64,000 bases of DNA from Phycisphaerae bacterium. GTDB taxonomy: Bacteria > Planctomycetota > Phycisphaerae > FEN-1346 > JAACEH01. Both the position numbers and the translations under genes were made by a program. The notes under the pieces are model-generated. The model ran no database searches, was not told the DNA's origin, and saw only the letters and a list, made by a program, of their open reading frames with translations. The stretch lies in the NCBI GenBank assembly GCA_012729015.1, contig JAAYDY010000107.1, positions 1 through 64,000 on the forward strand. Reading direction: 5' to 3'. Numbering within the stretch: position 1 is the first letter of the stretch; each line of letters starts with the position of its first letter. Of this stretch, positions 10,392 through 18,237 are shown one piece after another.

Positions 10392-11184
10392 GCTGCGCTC
10401 CAAAGACAATCTTCAGGGGATGCCCCACGCCGGCCCCGAGCACGTCGCGGGCCGAGGCCCGGTTCCGGCCGATCTCCAACAGTCCAGCGCTGCCGATATA
10501 GTTGACCAGCCGCCCCAGCGGCACCTCCGCGTACGTCCGGTGAAGCCCCTCGATGGTCGTCCCCGAAATCCTCAGGGCCATGGCCGCACGCATCGGCCCC
10601 TCCGGCGGCAGCATGCTCTCCGGAACATTCGTCACCAGGTTCCCGAAACGGTCCACCGCGATGATCTCGCCGGCGATGCCGTCCTCCGTGCGACGAGGCG
10701 ACGAGATGTCCAGACGCACAATCGAATGGACGCGAGGCCCCACCTCCTCGATCGCCGTGCCGCTGGCCAGATGCGCCGCCACGGGCGCAAACACGTCGCG
10801 GCCATGAAATGTCGGCGAGATATGCGAGGCCATCAGGCGGCGGTTCTCCACCGCAAACACCCGGTCCGGCGCTGACGCCTTCAGGATGAACGACATCAAC
10901 CCGTTGTCCGGTACCAGGTACACCCGGCCCTCCATCTCCACGGCCAGAATCCGACGCACCGTCCCCACCCCGGGGTCCACCACGGCCACGTGAATCGTCC
11001 CGGCCGGAAAACGATCATGAACGGCATACAGCGCGTAGCTGCCGGCCACAATGTCGTGCTCCGGCACCGCGTGCGTGATGTCCACGATCCGGGCCTCAGG
11101 ACAGAGGCCCAGGATGACGCCCTTCATGGCCGCCGGGAACACCGACTCCTGGCCGAAGTCCGTCAGCAACGTGATCAGCGGCAT
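10381..11184 (-). CDS. SAM hydroxide adenosyltransferase (DUF62 family)
   Basis: Members of this family (SAM_adeno_trans; chlorinase/fluorinase relatives) hydrolyse S-adenosylmethionine to adenosine and methionine. The 267-residue protein has the family blocks L-T-D-F-G (7-11), D-P-G-V-G-T (70-75), P-D-N-G (92-95), H-G-R-D-V-F-A-P (127-134, the hydroxide-activating D-R-H-type site) and R-F-G-N-L-V-T-N (179-186). The H-G-R-D block argues for hydrolysis rather than halogenation. It sits between a lipoprotein gene (22 bp upstream) and bioA, whose start lies inside it. BioA uses SAM as its amino donor, so the pairing may matter for SAM supply or for disposal of SAM by-products; that link is an inference. 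Confidence 0.9.
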
Positions 11185-11206
11185 GACGTGCTCCCCCCCT
11201 TGATGC

Positions 11207-11554
11207 CTATCCGCCGTAGGATTTCCGCAACTGCTCGCGCAGGCTTCCGATCTGCTTCTGCATGTCCTCGACCTGGTCTTCGAGCTGGTCCACCCGCTTC
11301 TCGGACACCTTGCGGCGGCCCTTCTCCTCCTCGGCCTTCTGCCGCGCGTCGGACAACTGCTTCTCCAGTTCCACCACGCGCTGCTTCAGCGACTGAACTT
11401 CCTCGCTGTCGGTCGATCGGACCTGCGTATCCGGCCGCGAGCCGCCGTTGCCGCTCGTGTCGAAGTTCACCAGCGGCTCCTTCACCTGCACGCACCCGGC
11501 CGCCAGCGCCCCGCCCAGCACTACCATCGCACACGCCCAAGCCCAATGCCTCAT
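11207..11554 (-). CDS. Small coiled-coil lipoprotein
   Basis: A 115-residue protein with a lipoprotein signal: a hydrophobic N-terminus ending in L-A-A-G-C, with Cys21 as the lipidated residue. After a short polar linker, residues about 50-112 are a continuous coiled coil rich in E, K, Q and R with heptad leucines and valines, and it ends in S-Y-G-G. AAAGGAG lies 6 nt before the ATG. It is the first gene of the operon that leads to bioA and bioD. The function is unknown; a periplasmic scaffold or Lpp-like spacer is possible. Confidence 0.75.
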   Translation of the reverse strand: MRHWAWACAMVVLGGALAAGCVQVKEPLVNFDTSGNGGSRPDTQVRSTDSEEVQSLKQRVVELEKQLSDARQKAEEEKGRRKVSEKRVDQLEDQVEDMQKQIGSLREQLRKSYGG

Positions 11555-11587
11555 GGCCCGCTCCTTTCGCGTCCTGCAACGCCCACC

Positions 11588-11616
11588 ACTGTAGCCACAA
11601 ACCCACAGGGATTCAA
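11588..11616 (-). promoter_or_regulatory. Promoter of the lipoprotein-DUF62-bioA-bioD operon
   Basis: TTGAAT and TACAGT separated by 17 bp on the minus strand, 34 bp before the lipoprotein start. Confidence 0.6.
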
Positions 11617-11665
11617 GCCTCCCCCGCCGCGCCGCCCCCCGTACGAAGAAACCTCCCAGCCGCCC

Positions 11666-11723
11666 CCTCCCCCTTCCAGGGGGAGGTGCCCCGAGCTTTC
11701 AGCGAGGGGCGGTGAGGGTCGAG
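11666..11723. repeat. Palindromic intergenic repeat
   Basis: CCTCCCCC (11666-11673) and GGGGGAGG (11679-11686) form a perfect 8 bp stem with a 5-base loop. A second GCCCC...GGGGC inverted repeat with a G-A-A-A-G-containing core follows to about 11710. It looks like a mobile or REP-type intergenic repeat. The copy number elsewhere is unknown. Confidence 0.45.
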
Positions 11724-11816
11724 CGGAGGCCCTCCTTACACCGCGCCCCTCGAACCCGCGACACGACGTCCGCTGCTCACCACAACCCAACCCTCCCCAC
11801 AACCCCAACCCTCCCC

Positions 11817-11845
11817 TTGACTTTGCCGCTCCCCACGACTAGAAC
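11817..11845 (+). promoter_or_regulatory. Promoter of miaA (leaderless)
   Basis: TTGACT and TAGAAC separated by 17 bp. The -10 box ends 6 nt before the miaA ATG, so the transcript probably begins at the start codon. Confidence 0.6.
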
Positions 11846-11851
11846 ACCCCC

Positions 11852-12820
11852 ATGACCGCTGCCGCACCGGAGTTCCTCGTCGTCCTCGGCCAGACCGCCT
11901 CGGGCAAAGAGCGCGTCGCCCTGGCCCTGGCGCGCCAACTCGACGGCGAAATCGTCAGTTGCGATTCCATGAAGGTCTACCGCGGCATGGACATCGGCAC
12001 CGCCAAGGCCGCCGAGGCCGACCGCCGCAGCGTGCCGCACCATCTGCTCAACGTCGTGGACCCCTGGGAACGCTTTTCGGCCGCCCGATGGGCCCAGGCC
12101 GCCGAGGCCGCCGTCGCCGACATCGTCTCGCGCGGCCGATTGCCCATCGTTTCCGGCGGCACGGTGCTCTACCTCAAGGCCCTCGTGTTCGGCCTGTTCG
12201 AAGGCCCCGGCGCCGACGCCGCAATCCGCGCCCGACTGGCCGACGAGGCCGACCGCCACGGCACAGTCGCCTTGCACGCCCGGCTGGCCGACGTCGATCC
12301 TCAGGCCGCCCGACGCATTCACCCCAACGACCTCCGCCGCATCGTCCGCGCCCTGGAAGTCCACGAGCTCACCGGGCAACCTATCTCCACGCAGCAACGC
12401 CAGTTCGACGCCCCCCGACCCGACCTGCGGCCATGGGTGGCCGCCCTGCGGCGAACGCGCGACGACCTCCACCGACGCATCGACGACCGCGTGGACCGCA
12501 TGATCGCCCACGGACTGGCCGATGAGGTCCGACGCCTCACCGTCGATCCGCGGGGCATGTCCTCCGAGGCCGCCGCCGCGGTCGGTTACCGCGAGATGAT
12601 CGACTGCCTCCAGGGAAGGCTCCCCGACGGACGTGTCGCCGACGAAATCAAGAAGAACACACGCCTCTTCGCACGGCGACAGATGACCCACCTGCGGTCG
12701 CTCGCCCTCGTCCGCTGGATCGACGTGCCCCCGAACGAGTCGCCCGACCGCACCGCCCAGCGCATTGCCGACCTGTGGCGGGCGCGCGCCGCCGAGCCCG
12801 AGGCGCCGGCATCCGGTTGA
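11852..12820 (+). CDS. miaA: tRNA dimethylallyltransferase
   Basis: MiaA transfers the dimethylallyl group from DMAPP to N6 of A37 in tRNAs that read codons starting with U. The 322-residue protein has the P-loop G-Q-T-A-S-G-K (13-19), the D-S-M-K-V-Y-R-G-M-D-I-G-T-A-K block that holds the catalytic aspartate, P-H-H-L-L, G-G-T-V-L-Y-L-K-A-L, and R-R-I-V-R-A-L-E-V near residue 165. There is no ribosome binding site, and the promoter's -10 box ends 6 nt upstream, which fits leaderless translation. The stop codon overlaps the -35 box of the next promoter. Confidence 0.96.
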   Translation: MTAAAPEFLVVLGQTASGKERVALALARQLDGEIVSCDSMKVYRGMDIGTAKAAEADRRSVPHHLLNVVDPWERFSAARWAQAAEAAVADIVSRGRLPIVSGGTVLYLKALVFGLFEGPGADAAIRARLADEADRHGTVALHARLADVDPQAARRIHPNDLRRIVRALEVHELTGQPISTQQRQFDAPRPDLRPWVAALRRTRDDLHRRIDDRVDRMIAHGLADEVRRLTVDPRGMSSEAAAAVGYREMIDCLQGRLPDGRVADEIKKNTRLFARRQMTHLRSLALVRWIDVPPNESPDRTAQRIADLWRARAAEPEAPASG

Positions 12821-12845
12821 GTTTCCCGCGACGCGAGTCTATAAT
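12817..12845 (+). promoter_or_regulatory. Promoter for the membrane protein-rnpA-yidD operon
   Basis: TTGAGT and a perfect TATAAT with a 17 bp spacer. The -35 box overlaps the miaA stop codon. Confidence 0.7.
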
Positions 12846-12930
12846 GCGGTCGTCTTCGATGTGCCGCGAAGGCCGGCGGCGGGGCCGCGCCATCGCGACG
12901 GAGCCATGGTCCACGGACAGGGAGGCATCG

Positions 12931-13464
12931 GTGAGCCGAAACCATCTCAGCATCGCCGTCGCTGCCGCACTGGTCATCGTCGGCCTGTTCTGCATGATTT
13001 ACGCCCTGGTCCAAGTGCAGGATCTCAGCGGCAACCTCTCTCCCCGACCTGTTGCGGCCGCAGCGGTGCGCGATGCCGCTGCCGACGAGGCCGAGGAGTC
13101 CGCCTCCGATGCCGACCGCGACGGCGAGACCCCGTCCAGCGCCGAGGCGGCCGACCGCGGCGACACGTCCGATGACGGAGCCCCCGATCGCCGCGACAAC
13201 GCGACGCTCAGGGCTGCCGAGTCCGCCGCCCGACCCGCCTCCTCCGACGCCGACTCCGACGGCAGGCCTTCGCAAGCCTCCGAGAAGACCCGCGAGAGCT
13301 TCGTCCGGACCCTGGCCACGCACGGCCTCATGCTGACTCTCGGGCTGATTGTCCTCGTAGTCGTCGTGGCCCTCGTGCTGCGCCGATTCCGCCCCGTGCC
13401 GCGGCACCACGGGCCCACCGATACCACCGACCTGTGGCGAGAGGCCGGCAGACGCCTGAAATGA
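12931..13464 (+). CDS. Two-helix membrane protein upstream of rnpA
   Basis: A 177-residue protein with a membrane segment at each end (about residues 8-27 and 127-146) joined by an Asp/Ala/Ser-rich low-complexity stretch. A short basic tail ([10 protein letters not shown]) follows the second helix. Both termini are probably cytoplasmic, with an acidic periplasmic loop. The GTG at 12931 is chosen because GGGAGG lies 5 nt upstream. The stop codon overlaps the rnpA ATG (ATGA), so translation is coupled. It occupies the position normally held by rpmH (ribosomal protein L34), but nothing in it resembles L34. The function is unknown. Confidence 0.75.
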   Translation: MSRNHLSIAVAAALVIVGLFCMIYALVQVQDLSGNLSPRPVAAAAVRDAAADEAEESASDADRDGETPSSAEAADRGDTSDDGAPDRRDNATLRAAESAARPASSDADSDGRPSQASEKTRESFVRTLATHGLMLTLGLIVLVVVVALVLRRFRPVPRHHGPTDTTDLWREAGRRLK

Positions 13465-13901
13465 CCCCTGCCCACGGCGACACCCAACCTCCGCGGTTCA
13501 CCTTTCCCAAGACGCGCCGCCTGGTCCGACAGGGCGACTTCCGATCCACCTACGCCCTCCGCGCCAGCGCCGCCGACCCGCGGATCGTTGTCTACGCCCG
13601 CAGGACCGGCCAACCCATCACCCGCATCGGCCTCAGCGTCGGCCGCAAGCACGGCAACAGCGTCTGCCGCAATCGCATCAAGCGGCTCCTGCGCGAGGCG
13701 TTCCGCCTGTCACGGCACGAGTTGCCCGAAGGATACGACCTGATCGTCGTCCCGAGGAACGTTGCCGCGTGGTCTCTGACGCGGCTGCGCGAGTCGCTCC
13801 TCCAGGTGGCCCGGACCGCCATCGCCCGCGCCGACGCCAAACAGAAGCGCAACAGTGCCGGCAAAACGGCCGCCCCGCAAAACCGGACACCCGACCCATG
13901 A
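13461..13901 (+). CDS. rnpA: Ribonuclease P protein component
   Basis: RnpA is the basic protein cofactor of RNase P, which trims the 5' leader of pre-tRNAs. The 146-residue protein carries [13 protein letters not shown] near the start, [12 protein letters not shown], and the RNR signature [14 protein letters not shown], plus a basic 30-residue tail. The start overlaps the preceding stop as ATGA, and the stop overlaps the yidD ATG in the same way. The usual rpmH neighbour is missing upstream. Confidence 0.95.
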   Translation: MTPAHGDTQPPRFTFPKTRRLVRQGDFRSTYALRASAADPRIVVYARRTGQPITRIGLSVGRKHGNSVCRNRIKRLLREAFRLSRHELPEGYDLIVVPRNVAAWSLTRLRESLLQVARTAIARADAKQKRNSAGKTAAPQNRTPDP

Positions 13902-14149
13902 TGCCCCTGGCCCGCTCCCTCCGCCGCGGCACCCGCGCCGTCGCGGCCGCAGCCATGATTGCCGCCGTCAGGCTCTACCAATGGACGCTGTCGCCTTTCC
14001 TCGGACGCTTCTGCCGCTTCCAACCCACGTGTAGCCAATACTTTATCGAAGCCGTCCGCAAGTACGGCCCGTGGCGAGGCGCCGCCAAGGGCCTCTGGCG
14101 CATCATGCGATGCCACCCGTTCGGCGGCAGCGGCTACGACCCGCCGTGA
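13898..14149 (+). CDS. yidD: Membrane protein insertion efficiency factor YidD
   Basis: YidD is a small amphipathic protein that helps YidC insert membrane proteins. The 83-residue product has the full family core: [30 protein letters not shown], and [13 protein letters not shown]. Two ATGs in a row are possible starts; the first overlaps the rnpA stop. yidC, the usual next gene, is not here. Confidence 0.95.
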   Translation: MMPLARSLRRGTRAVAAAAMIAAVRLYQWTLSPFLGRFCRFQPTCSQYFIEAVRKYGPWRGAAKGLWRIMRCHPFGGSGYDPP

Positions 14150-14182
14150 ACCTGATAGCAATACTCATGAATGGGGATCGAG

Positions 14183-14211
14183 TTGCTTTGTGTGCAGCCG
14201 TAGTGTATATT
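14183..14211 (+). promoter_or_regulatory. Promoter of the PEP-CTERM gene
   Basis: TTGCTT and TATATT separated by 17 bp, giving a 5' leader of about 60 nt with a G-rich ribosome binding site. Confidence 0.6.
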
Positions 14212-14276
14212 CTGCAGTCGGCACGGCCGTCATGGACGGCGCCGCTGGCCTGTAGGCGAAGAATGGGGGGTAGACA

Positions 14277-14897
14277 ATGAACAAGACGATCATCTTGATG
14301 GCACGTATGAGCTTGGTGTTGGCGGTAACCGCTCTGGCGACTGCGTCGACGGCCTCTGCCGACGTTATCACGGCTTGGACCTATCCCACCGGAGAACAGA
14401 AGATCAAGGCCACACCCACCGCGGGCGTGGGTGCTCAGGCACTCGTCGGTGGAGCCACCTACACCGGCCTTGTCTCTCAGGACTACTACTGCGTGACATC
14501 CAATGGGGCCCTGGGCAGTGGACTCCACTGGGAACTGCCGACAAGCAGGTATCGGAATATCGTTGTTTCACTCGACATCCGCCGGCCCGACGGCCTCGGC
14601 ATCGGCCGTCACTGGACATGGCAATATGATACCGGTGATGGCTGGGTGGACGCCGCGGACTTCACCTTCGGCAACCAGATCTTCAACACCTTCACTCTGG
14701 ACCTGTCCGCCATCACGAGTGCCAACAACAACGCCGCCTTCGCCATTCGCGCGACAACCACCGATATGACGACCACCGCATTCACCGTACACTTCGACAA
14801 CGTGACAGTCTCGGGCACGACTATTCCAGAACCGGCATCGATGGGATTGATGGCCGTGGGCGGGTTGGCCGTGCTGCTTCGCCGGCGCAAAGCCTGA
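14277..14897 (+). CDS. PEP-CTERM sorting-domain protein
   Basis: A 206-residue exported protein. It has a signal peptide (about residues 1-28, ending A-S-A) and a beta-rich, Thr/Asn-rich jelly-roll-like body. The C-terminal sorting signal reads I-P-E-P-A-S, then a hydrophobic helix, then R-R-R-K-A. In the PEP-CTERM system an exosortase (EpsH/XrtA type) recognises this tail, cleaves it and anchors or releases the protein, usually alongside exopolysaccharide. No exosortase gene lies in the window. The body may bind glycan, but that is not shown. Base composition is less GC-rich than the neighbours, as is common for such surface proteins. Confidence 0.85.
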   Translation: MNKTIILMARMSLVLAVTALATASTASADVITAWTYPTGEQKIKATPTAGVGAQALVGGATYTGLVSQDYYCVTSNGALGSGLHWELPTSRYRNIVVSLDIRRPDGLGIGRHWTWQYDTGDGWVDAADFTFGNQIFNTFTLDLSAITSANNNAAFAIRATTTDMTTTAFTVHFDNVTVSGTTIPEPASMGLMAVGGLAVLLRRRKA

Positions 14898-14918
14898 GCG
14901 GCGCGGCATTCAGGTCAT

Positions 14919-15410
14919 CTACCGTCGTTTCATCGCCGCCCGGACCGCCTCGGCCACGCAGGCGGGAACCATCGACGTGATGTCGCCGCCCAGCCGCGCC
15001 ACGTCGCGCACCAGGCTCCCCGAGATGAACGCGTACTGGGCGTCTGCCGGGACGAACACTGTTTCCACCCCCGTCAGGGCCCGGTTCGTCAACGCCAGAC
15101 GCGACTCGTAATCGAAATCCGTCACCGACCGCAGGCCTCGCAGCAGCACCGTCGCGCCGCACCGTGCCGCATAGTCCACCGTCAACCCTTCGTAGCTCTC
15201 GACGCGCACCGTGCCGAGCCCACCGGCCAGCTCACGCAGCAACTCCATCCGCGCCGCCACCGTCAGCAGCGGCTTCTTCGCCGGATTCTCCCCCACCGCC
15301 ACCACCAGCTCATCGAACATCGCCGCCCCGCGGCGGATGATGTCCACATGGCCGAACGTCGGCGGATCGAACGTCCCCGGATAGAGCGCCGTGCGGCAGG
15401 AACTCCCCAT
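14919..15410 (-). CDS. coaD: Phosphopantetheine adenylyltransferase
   Basis: CoaD adenylates 4'-phosphopantetheine with ATP to give dephospho-CoA, the fourth step of CoA synthesis. The 163-residue protein has the nucleotidyltransferase block Y-P-G-T-F-D-P-P-T-F-G-H-V-D (the family T/H-x-G-H site), L-L-R-G-L-R-S-V-T-D-F-D-Y-E, and F-I-S-G-S-L-V-R-D, where the usual I-S-S-S has one Gly. The ATG at 15410 has GGGAGA 6 nt upstream. Another ATG at 15416 overlaps the preceding stop codon directly. It is the second gene of an operon with the YdjY-domain protein. Confidence 0.95.
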   Translation of the reverse strand: MGSSCRTALYPGTFDPPTFGHVDIIRRGAAMFDELVVAVGENPAKKPLLTVAARMELLRELAGGLGTVRVESYEGLTVDYAARCGATVLLRGLRSVTDFDYESRLALTNRALTGVETVFVPADAQYAFISGSLVRDVARLGGDITSMVPACVAEAVRAAMKRR

Positions 15411-15412
15411 CG

Positions 15413-16477
15413 TCATTCTCCCTGTGTCGCCGGCGCCACCGGCGCCGCGTCCGAAGGCTTGGTCTCCGCGGCAGGCCCCTGCGACGGCGGCAAAGGCTCC
15501 GCCTCGGTCGCAGCCTCCGGCACAGGCGGCTTGCCGTCGCCCGCTGGCGACGGGACGGCCTCGTCGGCGCTGTCACGCCCGGCCTCCGGGGCCGCATCCT
15601 CCCCGGGCGCAGGCGGCGTCGCCTCGGATGCAGGAACCGGGGGCTCCTCCGCCCCCCCGTCGGGCGGCGGCGCCTCGTCTCGACCCGCCGCCGGAGGCAG
15701 AACGAGCACTTCCAGGCGGCACGCCATGCCGTCCTTGACCGTCAAGTTCGTGTTGGCGTACCACGAGGCCGCGGAACCCACCGGGCCGCCGTAGTAGAAC
15801 AGGGCGCTGGTGTCCATGCGGTTGATCGTCGCCACGCTGCCCGACAGGTCGCCGACAAACAACGTCCCGCCCAGGTCGTCGCGCCCCACGGTCGAGCCGC
15901 CGGCATACACCCAAGACGACTCCGGCAGCGGCTCGCCGCGCGACCGGTTCCAGAACAGGTGCTCCAGCGGCGCCTGCCTCGGCACCGTGCCGCCATCGAC
16001 CTCGGCATCCCAATGAAGGATCAGCCGGACCCGGCGGCCCTTGGGCTCCGTCGCCGTCTGCGACGCCACGTCCGCCACGGGCACCTGCCCCGACTCGACC
16101 CCCAGCGCCTTCATGGCCTCGGCAATGCGACTCGGCGGCGCCGACACCTTCACGGCCGCCAGGAACGTCCGCCGCGCGTTGCTCGTCGCACCCAGTTCGA
16201 TCAGCCCCGTCGTCCCGGTGATCGTCCCGGCAATCGTCAGACGCTGCCCCTGCCGGTCAATCACCAGGTCGCCCGTCGCCCCTGGAGCGGATGTCCCGGC
16301 GGCCGGTTCGACGGCAGGCGCCGCCGGGGCCGGTTCGGACGCGCGCGGCGGCACGGCCGGCCCCTCGGGCCGCGACACCTCGCTCACCAGCGGCGCCTCC
16401 GACTCGCCGTCCTGGCCGAGCAACGCATCGGCCCCGAATCCGACCACCAGCGCCGTCAGGACAATGATCCCTCTCAA
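15413..16477 (-). CDS. Secreted YdjY-domain protein
   Basis: A roughly 354-residue exported protein: signal peptide, a Pro/Ala/Glu-rich linker, a central YdjY domain (about residues 70-255) and a second Pro/Glu-rich tail. Domain hallmarks visible are G-L-I-E-L-G, the H-W-D strand, S-S-W-V-Y-A-G-G-S, L-S-G-S-V-A-T-I-N and W-Y-A-N-T-N. The domain's function is unknown. The start is uncertain. A GTG at 16510 extends the frame but lies upstream of the transcription start predicted from the TTGACA/TACAAT promoter. The TTG at 16477 gives a normal signal peptide and has GGGGG 8 nt upstream. It ends 2 nt before the coaD start. Confidence 0.7.
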   Translation of the reverse strand: MRGIIVLTALVVGFGADALLGQDGESEAPLVSEVSRPEGPAVPPRASEPAPAAPAVEPAAGTSAPGATGDLVIDRQGQRLTIAGTITGTTGLIELGATSNARRTFLAAVKVSAPPSRIAEAMKALGVESGQVPVADVASQTATEPKGRRVRLILHWDAEVDGGTVPRQAPLEHLFWNRSRGEPLPESSWVYAGGSTVGRDDLGGTLFVGDLSGSVATINRMDTSALFYYGGPVGSAASWYANTNLTVKDGMACRLEVLVLPPAAGRDEAPPPDGGAEEPPVPASEATPPAPGEDAAPEAGRDSADEAVPSPAGDGKPPVPEAATEAEPLPPSQGPAAETKPSDAAPVAPATQGE

Positions 16478-16512
16478 GTGCGCTGCCCCCAATGAGTTCC
16501 GTGAACGCACGC

Positions 16513-16541
16513 ATTGTAATTCTGTTGCTCCAAGGTGTCAA
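16513..16541 (-). promoter_or_regulatory. Promoter of the ydjY-like/coaD operon
   Basis: TTGACA (perfect) and TACAAT with a 17 bp spacer on the minus strand. On the plus strand the same short region carries TTGCTC and TAGGAT 18 bp apart (16525-16554), which may serve the divergent esterase gene. Confidence 0.65.
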
Positions 16542-16593
16542 CGAACCGTAGGATACAATGGGTTCGGACAGACACCAAGGAGGAACCCCTGCC

Positions 16594-17823
16594 ATGCGAT
16601 GCGCCATCGCGACGCTGATTGTCGCCTTCATCGCTGCCACAACAACGTTCGCCGATCCGTCGCCTGCGTCGCCGGCCCCGCGCGCGCCCGCCGCCGAGGT
16701 CGCCCAGCCGGCTGCGCCCCCTGAACCAGCAACCCCCGCGGCCCCGGCGACGCCCTCCGAGGCCGCTCCGCCTGCACAGGCCGCCCCCGCCGAGGATCAG
16801 GACGACCAGGGAGACCTGCCGCCCGAGGCGGACCTGCCGTCGCTCGACTCGACCATCGTGGGCAAGATCGTCCACACCACCGAGCCGCAGACACGCCGCC
16901 CGATCAGTTTCTATGTCCCCACCACCTACAAGGCCGGGCAGCCGATGCCGCTGCTGGTGGACTTCACGGCGGCCGGCGTGGGCCGCGGCAACATCATGAA
17001 ACTCTGGCGGCTCGGCGAGGCACGCGGCCTCATCGTCCTGGCGCCCGACACCTGGGGCGTTCGCGGCCCGCCGCAGGATCGCGTCGAAGCCCGGCGACAA
17101 ATGGACGCCTGGTCGCGCGACGCCGGCGACACGAAGGTGCCGCACTACGTCCGCGACGCCGCCAAGATTCTGGCCGACCTGCGGGCCGACGCCGAGGCCG
17201 TGCGCCAGAGCGTCGCCCTCCTCTCAACGCGGTACACCGTCGATCCGAAGCTCGTCGTCCTGACCGGGTCGAGCGGCGGCTCATGGATCGCCTACTACAC
17301 AGGACTGGCCGATCCCCAACGGTACGCCGGCATCTGCATCCGCTCGGGCAACTTCGACCGACGTCTGCTGCCGCCGAATCCCGGGCGAGCCCGAGACATG
17401 CCCGTCTCCATCGTCATCGGCGACCGCGATCTGGACGTCGTTCTGGCCGAGACCGATGCGGCCGAGAAGCACTTCAAGTCGCTGAAGTTCACGAATCTGA
17501 ACATCGAGCGCTTGCCTCACAGCGGCCACGACAGCCGTCCCGAGGTGGCGTTCAATTTCGTGGCGATGCTCCGGGCCGAACGCATGGCCGAGCGCAAGGA
17601 GGCGTGGCAGCAGGCGCTGAAGGCCGGGCTGAAGGCCGCCCAGGAAAGGAAAGTCAGCTCGGCCCGGTACGAACTCGGCCGGGCGGCGGAGTTGGAACGG
17701 CAATTCGGTTTTCCGGACGAGGCGACACGCGCCCTGGCCGCACTGGACGGCGGCGCTGCGGCGTCCGGACCGGCCGGCGGCGCCGGCGATGCACCGAAAA
17801 CAGAGAAGCCCGCCACGGACTGA
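16594..17823 (+). CDS. Secreted alpha/beta-hydrolase (esterase/PHB depolymerase-like)
   Basis: A 409-residue exported protein with a signal peptide ending near T-T-F-A, a long Pro/Ala-rich linker (about 25-80) and an alpha/beta-hydrolase domain. Strand-turn features include F-Y-V-P-T-T-Y, P-L-L-V-D-F, the nucleophile elbow L-T-G-S-S-G-G-S (serine near residue 227), the acid loop G-D-R-D-L-D-V-V and the histidine loop L-P-H-S-G-H-D. This order resembles the PHB depolymerase/feruloyl esterase-like group, but the substrate is not known. AGGAGG lies 10 nt before the ATG. A hairpin overlapping the stop codon probably ends the transcript. Confidence 0.8.
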   Translation: MRCAIATLIVAFIAATTTFADPSPASPAPRAPAAEVAQPAAPPEPATPAAPATPSEAAPPAQAAPAEDQDDQGDLPPEADLPSLDSTIVGKIVHTTEPQTRRPISFYVPTTYKAGQPMPLLVDFTAAGVGRGNIMKLWRLGEARGLIVLAPDTWGVRGPPQDRVEARRQMDAWSRDAGDTKVPHYVRDAAKILADLRADAEAVRQSVALLSTRYTVDPKLVVLTGSSGGSWIAYYTGLADPQRYAGICIRSGNFDRRLLPPNPGRARDMPVSIVIGDRDLDVVLAETDAAEKHFKSLKFTNLNIERLPHSGHDSRPEVAFNFVAMLRAERMAERKEAWQQALKAGLKAAQERKVSSARYELGRAAELERQFGFPDEATRALAALDGGAAASGPAGGAGDAPKTEKPATD

Positions 17824-17845
17824 TCCGCACGGGCTTCCTCCTTGC
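17805..17845 (+). terminator. Terminator after the esterase gene
   Basis: GAAGCCCG (17805-17812) pairs with CGGGCTTC (17830-17837), with an inner CGGA/TCCG, followed by CTCCTT. It overlaps the stop codon. The T-run is weak. Confidence 0.5.
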
Positions 17846-18237
17846 AAGCTCCCCCGGTGCCTGATCCTGTAGGCCTGGCCGGTGAGTCGATGTTCTCGCG
17901 GTGCGACGCTACAACCCTTTGACCAGTCCGTGAGCGGCAATGGCCGTAACCAGCGCGGCACAGGCCAGCAGCAAGCGGACGAAGTCGGCCATGGTCAGAT
18001 GACGCAGCATGCGTATATCCCCAGCATGAGGTGACGTGCGGGCCGGTGCAGAGAACGGATTCGGCCGCCTATGGAGTGTCGGACGGAAATGCTGTAGACT
18101 TTAGTCAAACTCACACGGGCCGACGGTTTTCTGTATCGAAAACCGCGGAAGCCAAAGAAAGCCCCAACCGTTGACTCCCCGATGCGGCACTGCGACCGTC
18201 GCAGACAGGAGACGCGGCTTGAGGCGGGAGACGCAAC
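17824..18237. other. Stretch without a large gene
   Basis: It contains the possible small peptide gene at 17909-18010 and a CGGTTTTC-TGTATC-GAAAACCG inverted repeat (about 18124-18145) upstream of the 18238 gene. Nothing else is evident. Confidence 0.4.
17909..18010 (-). CDS. Possible 33-residue membrane peptide
   Basis: A short frame encodes M-L-R-H-L-T-M-A-D-F-V-R followed by about 20 hydrophobic residues and ends H-G-L-V-K-G-L. That is a single membrane helix with a basic start. The third codon positions are GC-rich, like real genes here. A GGGGA box lies 8 nt before the ATG, and a second in-frame ATG is at 17992. I recognise no family, and chance cannot be ruled out at this length. Confidence 0.35.
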   Translation of the reverse strand: MLRHLTMADFVRLLLACAALVTAIAAHGLVKGL

